64,000 nucleotides of DNA from Thermotomaculum hydrothermale (GTDB taxonomy: Bacteria; Acidobacteriota; Holophagae; Thermotomaculales; Thermotomaculaceae), in assembly GCF_016592575.1 (NCBI RefSeq), contig NZ_AP017470.1, positions 806,001 through 870,000 of the forward strand. The letters run 5' to 3'. Of the stretch, positions 8,873-20,518 are shown piece after piece. Position numbers and translations under genes: made by a program. Position 1 is the first letter of the stretch. Each line of letters starts with the position of its first letter. The notes below the pieces were generated by a model, which saw only the letters and a list, made by a program, of their open reading frames with translations, did no database searches and was not told where the DNA came from.

Positions 8873-9467
8873 AAGGTTACTGATAGTTCTATTTCTCTTT
8901 GCCCAATTTTTGTTTATTTATTTTTTTAAACTTGGAAATGTTCAATATTTTTTGCTTGCTGAGAGTATTTTCTTTTACCTGATAATTAAAGATATAATCC
9001 CTTTTGTTGCTTTATTGCCATATTTTTTAATTAATGTTTCAGTTGCTTTTGTGGTTTTACTATTTATTTTTCTTTTTCATTTTCTTAAAGCAAAAGTTAA
9101 AATTCCTGCTAAACTTTCGATTATTTTTTTTCTAATACTTTACTTTTTTACAGCAAGGTATGAGGTTTTTTTAATTAAAGCTGTTATGCCTGGGTTTATT
9201 GCGTTTGTAGCAATTATTTACGCAATTACAAGAATGACTATAATTCAGAGGGATTTATCCCCTGCATTGTTTTTATATACAGTGGTCGGATTTCTTTATA
9301 GTGTTTTGTTTAATTTATTTCCATTTTTTAAATCAGAGCCTTACCTTATGTTTTCTATAGATGCGATTCAGATAGTTATAGCTTTAATTTTGTTTTATTC
9401 GTTTAAAGACTTTTTAGAAAAAAAGTCTCCAGATTCCGATAATAAACATAATGAAAGTAATGCTTGA
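8862..9467 (+). CDS. Small polytopic membrane protein, possibly YhhN-like
   Basis: A 201-aa protein that is almost entirely hydrophobic, with about seven or eight predicted helices and a short charged C-terminus. Its size, helix spacing and the run from AVMPGFIAFVAIIYAI to SIDAIQIVIALILFYS faintly recall the YhhN/TMEM86 lysoplasmalogenase family, but key residues of that family are not clear, so this is a weak suggestion. It overlaps the PATAN gene by 11 nt and its 3' end overlaps the convergent DUF456 gene by 54 nt, which is long for this compact genome. Confidence 0.55.
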   Translation: MKNKRLLIVLFLFAQFLFIYFFKLGNVQYFLLAESIFFYLIIKDIIPFVALLPYFLINVSVAFVVLLFIFLFHFLKAKVKIPAKLSIIFFLILYFFTARYEVFLIKAVMPGFIAFVAIIYAITRMTIIQRDLSPALFLYTVVGFLYSVLFNLFPFFKSEPYLMFSIDAIQIVIALILFYSFKDFLEKKSPDSDNKHNESNA

Positions 9468-9902
9468 TTTAAGAATAATTCCGCCTATTTTTCCTAAGAA
9501 TACTCCAACTAATGATTTTGATATTGTTTTTAAATCTCTTCTTCCCGCAATAAGTTCCCCTAAAATTACTCCAGAAATAAGCCCTATAAAAATAAGGTAA
9601 AACTGTAATATGAAAATAGCAAAGAAAAAGCCTAAAAATAGCCCTATTACAGAGCCATAAACAGCCTGCCTTGAAGCGTCAAACTTTTTTGCTCCAACAG
9701 TACCTGAAAAAAATTCTATTACTTCACATAAAACAGCAAGGATACCCAAAATTACCAGAATGGTAGGAGTGAAATTTTGAAAATGGTTAAAGTAGCCATA
9801 AATTAGAGAGGTTAAAAAAAGGACAACCCCCCCTGCAAATCCTGTAAAGGAAAGAAGCAGGGAGAGTAAATAAAATAGAACAACAATTATTTTCGCTATC
9901 AT
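9414..9902 (-). CDS. DUF456 family membrane protein
   Basis: A 162-aa membrane protein with about five helices and glycine-rich helix patterns typical of DUF456 (GFAGGVVLFLTSLIYGY, FSGTVGAKKFDASRQAVYG, GVILGELIAGR). The AKK-x-GASR-like segment after the third helix is the family hallmark. Function is unknown. Its ATG is one base after the trxB stop, so it belongs to a trxB transcript. The last 54 bp overlap the opposite-strand membrane gene. Confidence 0.78.
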   Translation of the reverse strand: MIAKIIVVLFYLLSLLLSFTGFAGGVVLFLTSLIYGYFNHFQNFTPTILVILGILAVLCEVIEFFSGTVGAKKFDASRQAVYGSVIGLFLGFFFAIFILQFYLIFIGLISGVILGELIAGRRDLKTISKSLVGVFLGKIGGIILKSSITFIMFIIGIWRLFF

Positions 9903-9903
9903 T

Positions 9904-10842
9904 TTATTTCAAATTCTTTTCCTCAAGCCATCTTTCTGCGTCAATTGCAGCCATACATCCAGAACCTGCTGCTGTTATAGCCTGTCTATAAACTTTATCT
10001 CTAACATCTCCTGCTGCGAAAACTCCTTCAACTGATGTGTAAGTTGAGTCAGGTTTTGTGATTATATAACCAGATTCGTCTAATTCAAGCTGTCCTTTTA
10101 AAAATTCAGTGTTGGGTTTGTGGCCAATTGCAACAAAAAATCCATCTATCTTTTTTTCGAAAATTTCTCCTGTTTTTACATTTTTTAGTTTAACACCTTC
10201 AACTGCGTTATTACCTAACACTTCAACAGGAACTGTGTTCCATATAAACTCAATTTTTGGATTGTTTAAAGCTCTTTCCTGCATAGCCTTGCTTGCTCTT
10301 AGTTTATCTCTTCTGTGAACAACATAAACCTTCTTTGCGTGGTTTGTAAGATAGGTTGCGTCCTCCATTGCGGTATCTCCGCCACCAACCACCATAACCA
10401 CTTTATCTTTAAAAAAGAATCCGTCGCAGGTTGCACAGCCGCTAACACCTTTGCCCATAAATTCTTTTTCACCAGGAATCCCCAGCCATTTAGCTGATGC
10501 ACCTGTGGCAATAATTAAAGCGTTTGCAGTAAATTCTTTCCCCAGCATTGTTTTTACTTTAAAAGGATGGGTCTTTAAATCAACCTCTTCCACATGGTCA
10601 GCATCGATAGCAAGGCCAAATTTTTCAGCATGTTCTCTCATTTTAACCATTAACTCAGGTCCCTGAATTGATATAAAACCGGGGAAATTTTCAACCTCAG
10701 TTGTAATTGTTAACTGTCCACCAGGTTGCATTCCTTCAATCATTAATGTATCAATCATAGCCCTTCTTGCATAAATCCCTGCGGTGTATCCTGCTGGACC
10801 ACTACCTATGATAATCAGAGAAAAATGTGTTTTTATAGTCAT
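9904..10842 (-). CDS. trxB: Thioredoxin reductase
   Basis: A 312-aa low-molecular-weight thioredoxin reductase. The FAD-binding GSGPAGYTAGIYA motif lies at residues 13-25, the redox pair is Cys136-Ala-Thr-Cys139, the NADPH-binding glycine motif VVGGGDTAMEDA follows, and the C-terminal FAD motif ends in GVFAAGDVRD. It passes electrons from NADPH through FAD to thioredoxin in the cytoplasm. GGAG sits upstream of the ATG, and a promoter candidate lies at 10881-10909. The DUF456 gene follows after 1 nt. Confidence 0.97.
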   Translation of the reverse strand: MTIKTHFSLIIIGSGPAGYTAGIYARRAMIDTLMIEGMQPGGQLTITTEVENFPGFISIQGPELMVKMREHAEKFGLAIDADHVEEVDLKTHPFKVKTMLGKEFTANALIIATGASAKWLGIPGEKEFMGKGVSGCATCDGFFFKDKVVMVVGGGDTAMEDATYLTNHAKKVYVVHRRDKLRASKAMQERALNNPKIEFIWNTVPVEVLGNNAVEGVKLKNVKTGEIFEKKIDGFFVAIGHKPNTEFLKGQLELDESGYIITKPDSTYTSVEGVFAAGDVRDKVYRQAITAAGSGCMAAIDAERWLEEKNLK

Positions 10843-10880
10843 AAGCCGCTCCTTCTATAAATTTTTAGTAACCGTTTTAT

Positions 10881-10909
10881 AGTATAATCTAACTACAATA
10901 TATCAACAA
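10881..10909 (-). promoter_or_regulatory. Candidate trxB promoter
   Basis: Read on the minus strand, TTGTTG (10909-10904) and TATACT (10886-10881) are 17 nt apart, and the ATG of trxB lies 39 nt downstream of the -10 box with a GGAG site between. Confidence 0.45.
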
Positions 10910-10926
10910 CTTTTTTCCTTTTTTGT

Positions 10927-10932
10927 TATAAT
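10927..10932 (+). promoter_or_regulatory. -10 box of a near-leaderless transcript
   Basis: TATAAT at 10927-10932 lies only 9 nt before the methyltransferase ATG at 10942. Transcription would start at about 10939, leaving a leader of only a few bases, and no ribosome binding site is visible. No good -35 box is seen 17 nt upstream. Confidence 0.4.
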
Positions 10933-10941
10933 CTTTTTGCT

Positions 10942-11541
10942 ATGAGTAATATTGTTGACCCGAAAGAAGGATACAACCTTTACGCAAATAATTATCAAAA
11001 TGATTACAGAAAACTTGAATCGTTTGATAAAGGAGAGTTTTTAAAATTATTGCCTGAAAGGGTAGATATTGCTGTTGATTTGGGAATTGGAGACGGTAGA
11101 ATTGTTGACTATCTTAAAAAAATCTCTGAAAAATTTTATGGTATAGATATCTCTTCAAAAATGCTTGAAAATTGCCTTAAAAATCATGGAAACTTAGATT
11201 TAATAAACGCAGACCTTGATTTTTCAATTCCCTTAAAATCAGAAAGCGTTGATTTAATTACTGCATATTTTTTGTTTGTGCATTTAAAAGACGCGAAAGG
11301 TTTTATTGAAGAGGTTTACAGGGTGCTGAAAAACAATGGTCTTTTTGTTTTTAACCTTATTCACCAGAAAAAACCACCAGTTTTAAAGGCAGGCAAGAAA
11401 AAATTTAAAATTAAATCTTACTATCATATTCCCTCACACATTGAGGAGTATCTTGATTATTATTGGTTTAAATGGGAGAGAATAGATATTTTTGAAGATA
11501 AATTCTGGGTTTCAAAGATTTATAGGGCTGAAAAGGTTTAA
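10942..11541 (+). CDS. Class I SAM-dependent methyltransferase
   Basis: A 199-aa Methyltransf_11-type protein. Motif I is VDLGIGDGRIVDYL, the acidic motif II is YGIDISSKML, and the NADLDF and LITAYFLFVHLKD segments correspond to motifs III and IV. The substrate is not predictable; proteins of this type methylate small molecules, quinones or lipids. The start has no Shine-Dalgarno sequence and sits right after a -10 box, which suggests leaderless translation. The stop abuts exactly the stop of the convergent 617-aa gene. Confidence 0.82.
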   Translation: MSNIVDPKEGYNLYANNYQNDYRKLESFDKGEFLKLLPERVDIAVDLGIGDGRIVDYLKKISEKFYGIDISSKMLENCLKNHGNLDLINADLDFSIPLKSESVDLITAYFLFVHLKDAKGFIEEVYRVLKNNGLFVFNLIHQKKPPVLKAGKKKFKIKSYYHIPSHIEEYLDYYWFKWERIDIFEDKFWVSKIYRAEKV

Positions 11542-13395
11542 TTAAAAGTTATATTCGCTAATTTGGCCGTAATGGGTTATTTTCCACTTGCCTTCTTTAA
11601 AATGGGCGGTTATTTTATAAGTTTCATTATTGTTTACCGTGGCAATAAAAAAACCAATTCCAGTTATTTTAGAGTATTTTTGCAATTCAATCTTTAAGTT
11701 TTCCTGATTGTTATAGAAAAAATCATCCTCCTCAATTAGTAAAGATTTTATTTTGTTTGTGATATGGTTTTTGTTTTTCTGTTTTTTAAGCAAACTACTA
11801 ACAATTTGAGGCTTTATGCCTTCTATTTTCATACTTGATAATAAATCCAGTGCTATTTTGGAGCTTTCTCCCTCTGATAAATCTATGGTTTTCATTAAAA
11901 CAGAGTGTATGAGTTCAGGTTTCTGTCTGGTATTTAAAAGTGTATTTAATGTTTCAAGCAAAGCAGTTTTTATATAGTCTTTTTTTGAGGGATAGAAGTA
12001 TTCATCCTCAAATATAGGTATATTTTTCTCTGCAGCCCTAATTTTATCATTTAGTTCCATAATTGCTGGCTCAACATCTAAGTTGTCCGATATAAATTTT
12101 AATTCTTCTGGGAGCAGTTCTCTTGATGCAGAATAGGTAAAATCTAATTTTTTTTCCTGTGGTTTTTCTTTTAACAGTTCAATAAACTTTGGGTAGTCAA
12201 CTGTAATTTTAAAATTTTCTTTTGAATAAGAGTATATAAAATCATTAATTTCATTTTGATAAATTTCGGTAAATTTCCAGAATTCCTGGTAATCTTTGCC
12301 TATTGTATTTAAGATTTTATTTTTTATAACATCAACAATATCCATTAAATCAGGAAAGTATTTACGGTGGAATTTAAAGGATTTTGTAAGTAATGAATCG
12401 AGAATTTTAAAGGAAGGTAATTCATTATACTGGTGCAGCAACACTATATTCCCTGCAATTGAAGTTGTTATATCTTTAATAAATTCTATTTCTTCATTTA
12501 TAAGTTTTAGTTTCAATCTGTTAATTATTGCCGATACATCCTTTTTCAATAAAGGTTTTAATGGTTCACTAACAAGTGGTTCAAGCTCTCCTTTAACATT
12601 TTTTGTTAGTATAAGTTCAACAAAATCACTGCCCTGAAATTTATCTCCGAAAAGTAGGTTTTTGTCAAAATTTAGAATCTTAATCAATGCAGGGTCGTCA
12701 AAAAGAAAGGTTTTTAGAAAATATTTTTTCCAGTTACTGCATTTTTCTACAAATTCTTGAAGTAAGAATGTAATTGATTCAAGAAGATTTCTTAATAATT
12801 CAGAATTTGTCAAAACAGTTTCTTCTTCGTCTGTAAATTTTACATTTTGTTTATTGTATTCAATAATTTTCTGGATTGTTTGCTCAACTTCACTTGGAGT
12901 TAGCTTATACATGTTTATTAATTCGCTTGAGAGTTTTTGAATCTCGATATCATCTTTGTTAAAAATAGAGGTGTTGGTTTCAGATATTTTTTTGTTTTTT
13001 ATAGCATCCGGATACCTTGATAACACTGTTAAAATAAGTTTGCCAAGTCTGATATCCTGCGTTTTTTTGTAAACTGGGTTATAAAGTTTTATCCTAAAGT
13101 TAACAAAATTCTTTACAAACTCCCTATTTTCACTTTCTTCAACCTCTATGCCGTATAGCCTTGTTCTTATAATTCTGTGTAATTGTTTTTTTAAGTCATG
13201 GTTTAAATTTAAAACCAGTTCTTTAATCTTATTGTAGGTTTCTTCAGGGCTTGATTCTAATTTAATTAAATTAAATTCTTTCCAAAAATCATCAATATCA
13301 AGTATCTCTTTTTTAATCTGTACTTCTTCTTTTTCTTCAATTTGTGCCGGGATGGAGTTTTTTATTTTTGAAACAATCTTTTTGAAAAAACTCAT
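11542..13395 (-). CDS. Large helical cytoplasmic protein of unknown function
   Basis: A 617-aa protein I do not recognise. It lacks a signal peptide or membrane helices, is rich in Lys, Glu, Leu and Ile, and reads as almost entirely alpha-helical, compatible with helical repeats (for example ESSKIALDLLSSMKIEGI followed by LLKK). Only the last 45 residues look like beta strands (KITAHFKEGKWKITHYGQ). It overlaps its upstream partner, a 100-aa Sm-like protein, by 4 nt, so the two are translated together and may form a complex. No catalytic motif is visible. Confidence 0.6.
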   Translation of the reverse strand: MSFFKKIVSKIKNSIPAQIEEKEEVQIKKEILDIDDFWKEFNLIKLESSPEETYNKIKELVLNLNHDLKKQLHRIIRTRLYGIEVEESENREFVKNFVNFRIKLYNPVYKKTQDIRLGKLILTVLSRYPDAIKNKKISETNTSIFNKDDIEIQKLSSELINMYKLTPSEVEQTIQKIIEYNKQNVKFTDEEETVLTNSELLRNLLESITFLLQEFVEKCSNWKKYFLKTFLFDDPALIKILNFDKNLLFGDKFQGSDFVELILTKNVKGELEPLVSEPLKPLLKKDVSAIINRLKLKLINEEIEFIKDITTSIAGNIVLLHQYNELPSFKILDSLLTKSFKFHRKYFPDLMDIVDVIKNKILNTIGKDYQEFWKFTEIYQNEINDFIYSYSKENFKITVDYPKFIELLKEKPQEKKLDFTYSASRELLPEELKFISDNLDVEPAIMELNDKIRAAEKNIPIFEDEYFYPSKKDYIKTALLETLNTLLNTRQKPELIHSVLMKTIDLSEGESSKIALDLLSSMKIEGIKPQIVSSLLKKQKNKNHITNKIKSLLIEEDDFFYNNQENLKIELQKYSKITGIGFFIATVNNNETYKITAHFKEGKWKITHYGQISEYNF

Positions 13396-13694
13396 TTAAG
13401 AATGTCCTTGAGGTTTATTGAGGTTTTTTGCTTAAACTGGGTGCTGAAAGAGGGTACTGGACCAGAGTCTTCGTCAATATAACAACTTAATACCCTGTGC
13501 ATTGGGAAGAACACAGTTGTAGGAGTTATGGAGACTTCGCTTTCTTCATTTAAGAGAGAATTTGTCCAGTCGTTGAAAGAATGTACATCAATTCCTCTAA
13601 TTGTTAAGCCTGCAGTATTAATATCTAACAAAATCCCCAAAACTTTTTCCCTTGGATTTTGTAAGTTAACGATTACTATACTTCCCTTCTTCAT
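13392..13694 (-). CDS. Small Sm-like-fold protein, conserved hypothetical
   Basis: A 100-aa protein. The first 45 residues (GSIVIVNLQNPREKVLGILL, then GLTIRGIDVHSFNDW) have the short alternating strands of an Sm/Hfq-like or SH3-like barrel, and a later VFFPMHRVLSCYID strand completes it. I recall similar PREK...GID...PMHRV proteins in acidobacterial and deltaproteobacterial genomes, with no assigned function. It is followed, with a 4-nt overlap, by the 617-aa helical protein. A strong promoter (TTGATA, 17 nt, TATAAT) lies just upstream. Confidence 0.68.
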   Translation of the reverse strand: MKKGSIVIVNLQNPREKVLGILLDINTAGLTIRGIDVHSFNDWTNSLLNEESEVSITPTTVFFPMHRVLSCYIDEDSGPVPSFSTQFKQKTSINLKDILK

Positions 13695-13724
13695 TAAAAA
13701 CCTCTTACCTATTAAGATAAAATT

Positions 13725-13753
13725 ATTATATAATTAACTTTATGATTTATCAA
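13725..13753 (-). promoter_or_regulatory. Promoter of the Sm-like / 617-aa gene pair
   Basis: On the minus strand, TTGATA (13753-13748) and TATAAT (13730-13725) are separated by the ideal 17 nt. On the plus strand a TATAAT at 13729-13734 overlaps it, so this 86-nt gap may drive both this pair and the symporter gene, possibly with mutual interference. Confidence 0.6.
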
Positions 13754-13780
13754 TAAATTAACTATTTTTAAGGAGTTACA

Positions 13781-15001
13781 ATGAAAAATAAAATTCCTTT
13801 ACATATTCAAATTGTAATAGGGGTAATTTTAGGAAGTTTGGCAGGATTCTTATTCCCTCAATTTTTAAATTTTGTAAAAATTTTTGCAGATTTGTTTCTA
13901 AGATTATTAAAAATGCTTGTTATTCCCTTAATTTTTACCTCAATTGTAAGCGGGACAATATCAAGCAGGGATGCTTCTTCTGTTGGTAAAATAGGGGTTA
14001 AAACCTTTTTTTATTATATAATTACAAGCCTTCTTGCTATTTTAACAGGGCAATTTTTTGTTAATGTTTTAAAGCCTGGGGCAAATGCAAATATAACTCC
14101 CCCTCAAAATTTAGATATAGGGCATCTTGCGTCAAACTTTAAATACTCAGATATCCTATTGAAAATAGTGCCTGACAACATAGTAAAAGCTATGGCAAAG
14201 GGAGATGTTTTACCTGTTATATTTTTTGCCCTTCTAACAGGTTTTTTTATCTTAAAACTTAAATCTAAAAATAGGGATTTTTTAACTGATTTTTTTGAAT
14301 CATTTTACGCTTTAATGATGAAAATAACAGAATTTGTAATTCTTCTTGCACCTTACGGTATTTTTGCTCTTCTCTATAAAGCGACAGCAACAAGTGGATT
14401 TGCTGTATTTAAAACACTTTTATTCTACTTTTTAACTGTTTTAGCAGGTTTATTTGTCCATTTTTTCATAACACTTCCCCTGCTTGCCTATTTGATTACA
14501 AGAAAAAACCCCTATGATTTTATGAAAAAAATGTTAACTCCCCTTTTAACGGCATTTTCAACAAGTTCATCCTCTGCAACACTGCCATTGACAATTCAAA
14601 CAATTGAAAAAAATGTCGGTGTGCCAAATAGGGTGGCCGGGTTTGTTCTTCCCCTTGGGGCGACAATAAATATGGATGGGACAGCACTGTATGAATGTGT
14701 TGCAGTAATTTACATAGCACAGTGTTATGGAATACATTTAACTTTTTCTCAGCAGGCAATTGTCGTTATTACTTCTCTTCTTGTCTCAATTGGGGCGGCA
14801 GGAATACCAATGGCAGGGCTTGTAATGATGTCGATAATTTTAAAGGCGGTTGGATTACCAATTGAGGGGATAGGTTTTATAATTGCAGTTGACAGGTTTC
14901 TTGATATGTTCAGGACTGCAACAAATGTTTTTTCAGATTCAACTGGCACTTTGATTATTTCATATCTTGAGGATAAAGAGAATTGTTGCAAAGAACTGTA
15001 A
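13781..15001 (+). CDS. Dicarboxylate/amino acid:cation symporter (glutamate/aspartate type)
   Basis: A 406-aa DAACS family transporter. The serine-rich reentrant loop (AFSTSSSSATLPL), the NMDGTALYE motif in the seventh helix and the DRFLDMFRTATNV motif in the eighth are all present. The Arg in LDMFRTATNV is the residue that binds the side-chain carboxylate of glutamate or aspartate in this family and is lost in neutral amino acid carriers, so an acidic substrate is likely. The usual NVTGD is replaced by NVFSD. It imports substrate with sodium or protons across the inner membrane. AAGGAG precedes the ATG. It is probably transcribed alone. Confidence 0.92.
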   Translation: MKNKIPLHIQIVIGVILGSLAGFLFPQFLNFVKIFADLFLRLLKMLVIPLIFTSIVSGTISSRDASSVGKIGVKTFFYYIITSLLAILTGQFFVNVLKPGANANITPPQNLDIGHLASNFKYSDILLKIVPDNIVKAMAKGDVLPVIFFALLTGFFILKLKSKNRDFLTDFFESFYALMMKITEFVILLAPYGIFALLYKATATSGFAVFKTLLFYFLTVLAGLFVHFFITLPLLAYLITRKNPYDFMKKMLTPLLTAFSTSSSSATLPLTIQTIEKNVGVPNRVAGFVLPLGATINMDGTALYECVAVIYIAQCYGIHLTFSQQAIVVITSLLVSIGAAGIPMAGLVMMSIILKAVGLPIEGIGFIIAVDRFLDMFRTATNVFSDSTGTLIISYLEDKENCCKEL

Positions 15002-15002
15002 T

Positions 15003-18383
<3,381 letters not shown>

Positions 18384-18387
<4 letters not shown>

Positions 18388-19124
18388 AAATTAGCGTTTT
18401 AGACGCATCCCCCTTTCTCCTTGATGGCGGCAGTATATTTGGTGTTGTTCCAAAAGAAAAATGGGGCAATTTCTTTGAAGTTGACGAAAAAAACAGAATA
18501 AAATTAGGTTTAAATGTTGTTTTAATTGAATCAAAAGATAGAAAAATACTTGTTGATTGTGGTACATTTGATTCAAGGGAAAAGATAAGTCAACAACTCA
18601 AGAATCTTAAAATTTCTCCTGAATCAATTACCGACATAATTTTCACCCACCTTCATTATGACCATTCAGGCGGTGCGTTTGAGAAGAAATACGACACCAT
18701 AATCCCTGTTTTTAAGAATGCAAAGTATTATGTCAATAGAATTGAACTTGAAAGTGCCTTAAATCCAGATGAAAGAACAAGGTATTTTTACAACAGGGAA
18801 ATTGCCTCTTACCTTTCACGGTGTGGAGATACTATTGTTTTTGATAATTCCCTTTCCCTTAATAATGAGATTGAAATAATCCACGCACCGGGGCATACTG
18901 AAGGCCATAGCGTTGTTGTTGCCTATGGAGAGAGGCTTCATTTAATTGCAGGGGATATGTTTCCAACTTTTTATCACTTTGAAAAGCCTTACTTTATGAC
19001 AGCCTTTGATGAAAACCTGAAACAAAACCTTAAAACCAAAAAGAGATTCCTTGAAATGCTTTCAAAGAGAAAATCAAGGGTTTACTTTTACCACCACAAA
19101 GAAAAACCATATATTGACCTTTAG
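18384..19124 (+). CDS. Metallo-beta-lactamase fold hydrolase
   Basis: A 246-aa cytoplasmic protein of the MBL superfamily. The zinc motif THLHYDHSGG, the second-shell histidine in IHAPGHTEGHS, and LIAGDMFP are in order. This set fits quorum-lactonase-like or general MBL hydrolases; the substrate is unknown. Start is GTG 18384, overlapping the stop of the transglycosylase gene. A TTG-TATGTT promoter candidate for the next gene begins just after its stop, so it probably ends the alaS transcript. Confidence 0.87.
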
Positions 19125-19136
19125 TTTAAATTCTCC

Positions 19137-19164
19137 TTGCTTCAAACAAATTTTTTTTTATGTT
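19137..19164 (+). promoter_or_regulatory. Candidate folD promoter
   Basis: TTGCTT (19137-19142) and TATGTT (19159-19164) are 16 nt apart in the 75-nt gap before folD. The match is moderate and the spacer is T-rich. Confidence 0.3.
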
Positions 19165-19199
19165 AAACTTTTTTTGTAATTAAGAATATGAGGTGGTAA

Positions 19200-20108
19200 A
19201 TGGCTGAAATTTTAGATGGAAAGAGTTTTTCAAATAAAATTCTTGATGAGATAAAGGATAGGTGCGAAAGAGAAGGGTTAAAACCGGGATTGGCTGTGAT
19301 TTTAGTTGGAGACGATCCTGCCTCTGCTGTTTATGTTAAGATGAAGGAAAAAGCCTGTAATAAATTGGGGTTTTTATCAAAAAAGTTTAAATTGCCGGCA
19401 GATACAAAAGAGGAAGAGCTGATAAATTTGATTAGTGATTTAAACAATGATAATGAGATTGACGGAATACTCCTTCAACTTCCCCTTCCTTCCCACCTTG
19501 ATTCTAAAAAAATGCTTGAATTAATATCCCCTGAAAAAGATGTTGATGGCTTTCATCCTGTTAATGCAGGAAAACTGTTTACAGGCCAGAAAGCCTTTAT
19601 CCCCTGTACACCGAGGGGAATTATTGAACTTTTAAAAGAGTATAAAATCAAGATGGAAGGAAAGAATGCGGTAGTTTTAGGAAGAAGCAATATTGTAGGA
19701 AAACCTATGGCTCTTTTACTTTTAAACGAAAATGCAACAGTTACAATTTGTCATTCAAGAACAAAAAATATTGCTGAAATTGCAAGGAGTGCAGATATTT
19801 TGATTGCTGCAATAGGTAAGCCTTACTTTGTTAGTGGCGATTTTATTAAAGAGGGTGCTGTTGTTGTTGATGTGGGGGTAAACAGGGTTGATTCTCCTGA
19901 AGAAGGGGAGAAACTATTTGATAAAAACAGCGAAAAATTGAAAAAAATTGAAGAAAAGGGCTATGTTTTAGCTGGAGATGTAAACTTTGAACAGGCAAAG
20001 GAAAAGGCATCTTTTATAACACCTGTGCCAGGTGGAGTGGGGCCTTTAACAATTGCAATGTTGATGAAAAATACCCTTGAATCACATTTAAGGAGAAGAG
20101 GAAAGTGA
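19200..20108 (+). CDS. folD: Methylenetetrahydrofolate dehydrogenase / cyclohydrolase
   Basis: A 302-aa bifunctional FolD that interconverts 5,10-methylene-, methenyl- and 10-formyl-tetrahydrofolate with NADP. YVKMKEKACNKLG carries the catalytic Tyr and Lys. The signature GILLQLPLPSHL, the DVDGFHP segment, the NADP-binding GRSNIVGKP and the closing PVPGGVGPLTIAML are all present. An AGGTGG ribosome binding site precedes ATG. It overlaps the epimerase gene by 4 nt. It supplies one-carbon units used by purine and methionine synthesis, including the metH at the window start. Confidence 0.97.
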   Translation: MAEILDGKSFSNKILDEIKDRCEREGLKPGLAVILVGDDPASAVYVKMKEKACNKLGFLSKKFKLPADTKEEELINLISDLNNDNEIDGILLQLPLPSHLDSKKMLELISPEKDVDGFHPVNAGKLFTGQKAFIPCTPRGIIELLKEYKIKMEGKNAVVLGRSNIVGKPMALLLLNENATVTICHSRTKNIAEIARSADILIAAIGKPYFVSGDFIKEGAVVVDVGVNRVDSPEEGEKLFDKNSEKLKKIEEKGYVLAGDVNFEQAKEKASFITPVPGGVGPLTIAMLMKNTLESHLRRRGK

Positions 20109-20500
20109 AAATAGACCACATTGGAATTGCGGTAAATTCAATTGAAGAGGCAAAGGCTTTTTACGAAGCCCTGGGATTGGTTATTTCTCATATTGAAGTT
20201 GTTGATGAACAGGGTGTAAAAACCGCTTTTTTAAAGGTTGGTGAAAGCAATATTGAATTGCTTGAACCTATTAACGAATCCTCTCCTGTTTACAAGTTTT
20301 TGCAAAAAAGGGGTAAGGGAATTCACCACATAGCAATCAATGTGGAAGGAATTGAAAATGTGTTAGAGCGCTTAAAAGGTAAAGGTGTTAGGCTAATAAA
20401 CGAAAAACCTGTTAAAGGAGCGCATGGAAAACTCGTTGCTTTTGTTCACCCTGCATCAACAGGTGGGGTATTGCTTGAATTGTGTGAAACAAAAAAATAA
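20105..20500 (+). CDS. mce: Methylmalonyl-CoA epimerase
   Basis: A 131-aa vicinal oxygen chelate protein: HIGIAVNSIEEAKAFYEALG at the start, HHIAINVEGIENVLERLK in the second half and VLLELCE at the end. These carry the His, His and Glu metal ligands expected for this family. It interconverts R- and S-methylmalonyl-CoA, linking propionyl-CoA to succinyl-CoA through the B12-dependent mutase, which is not in this window. Start is GTG 20105 inside the folD stop. The ilvE gene follows after 18 nt with its own GAGGAG site. Confidence 0.9.
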   Translation: MKIDHIGIAVNSIEEAKAFYEALGLVISHIEVVDEQGVKTAFLKVGESNIELLEPINESSPVYKFLQKRGKGIHHIAINVEGIENVLERLKGKGVRLINEKPVKGAHGKLVAFVHPASTGGVLLELCETKK

Positions 20501-20518
20501 AGTAAGAGGAGTGAGTTT

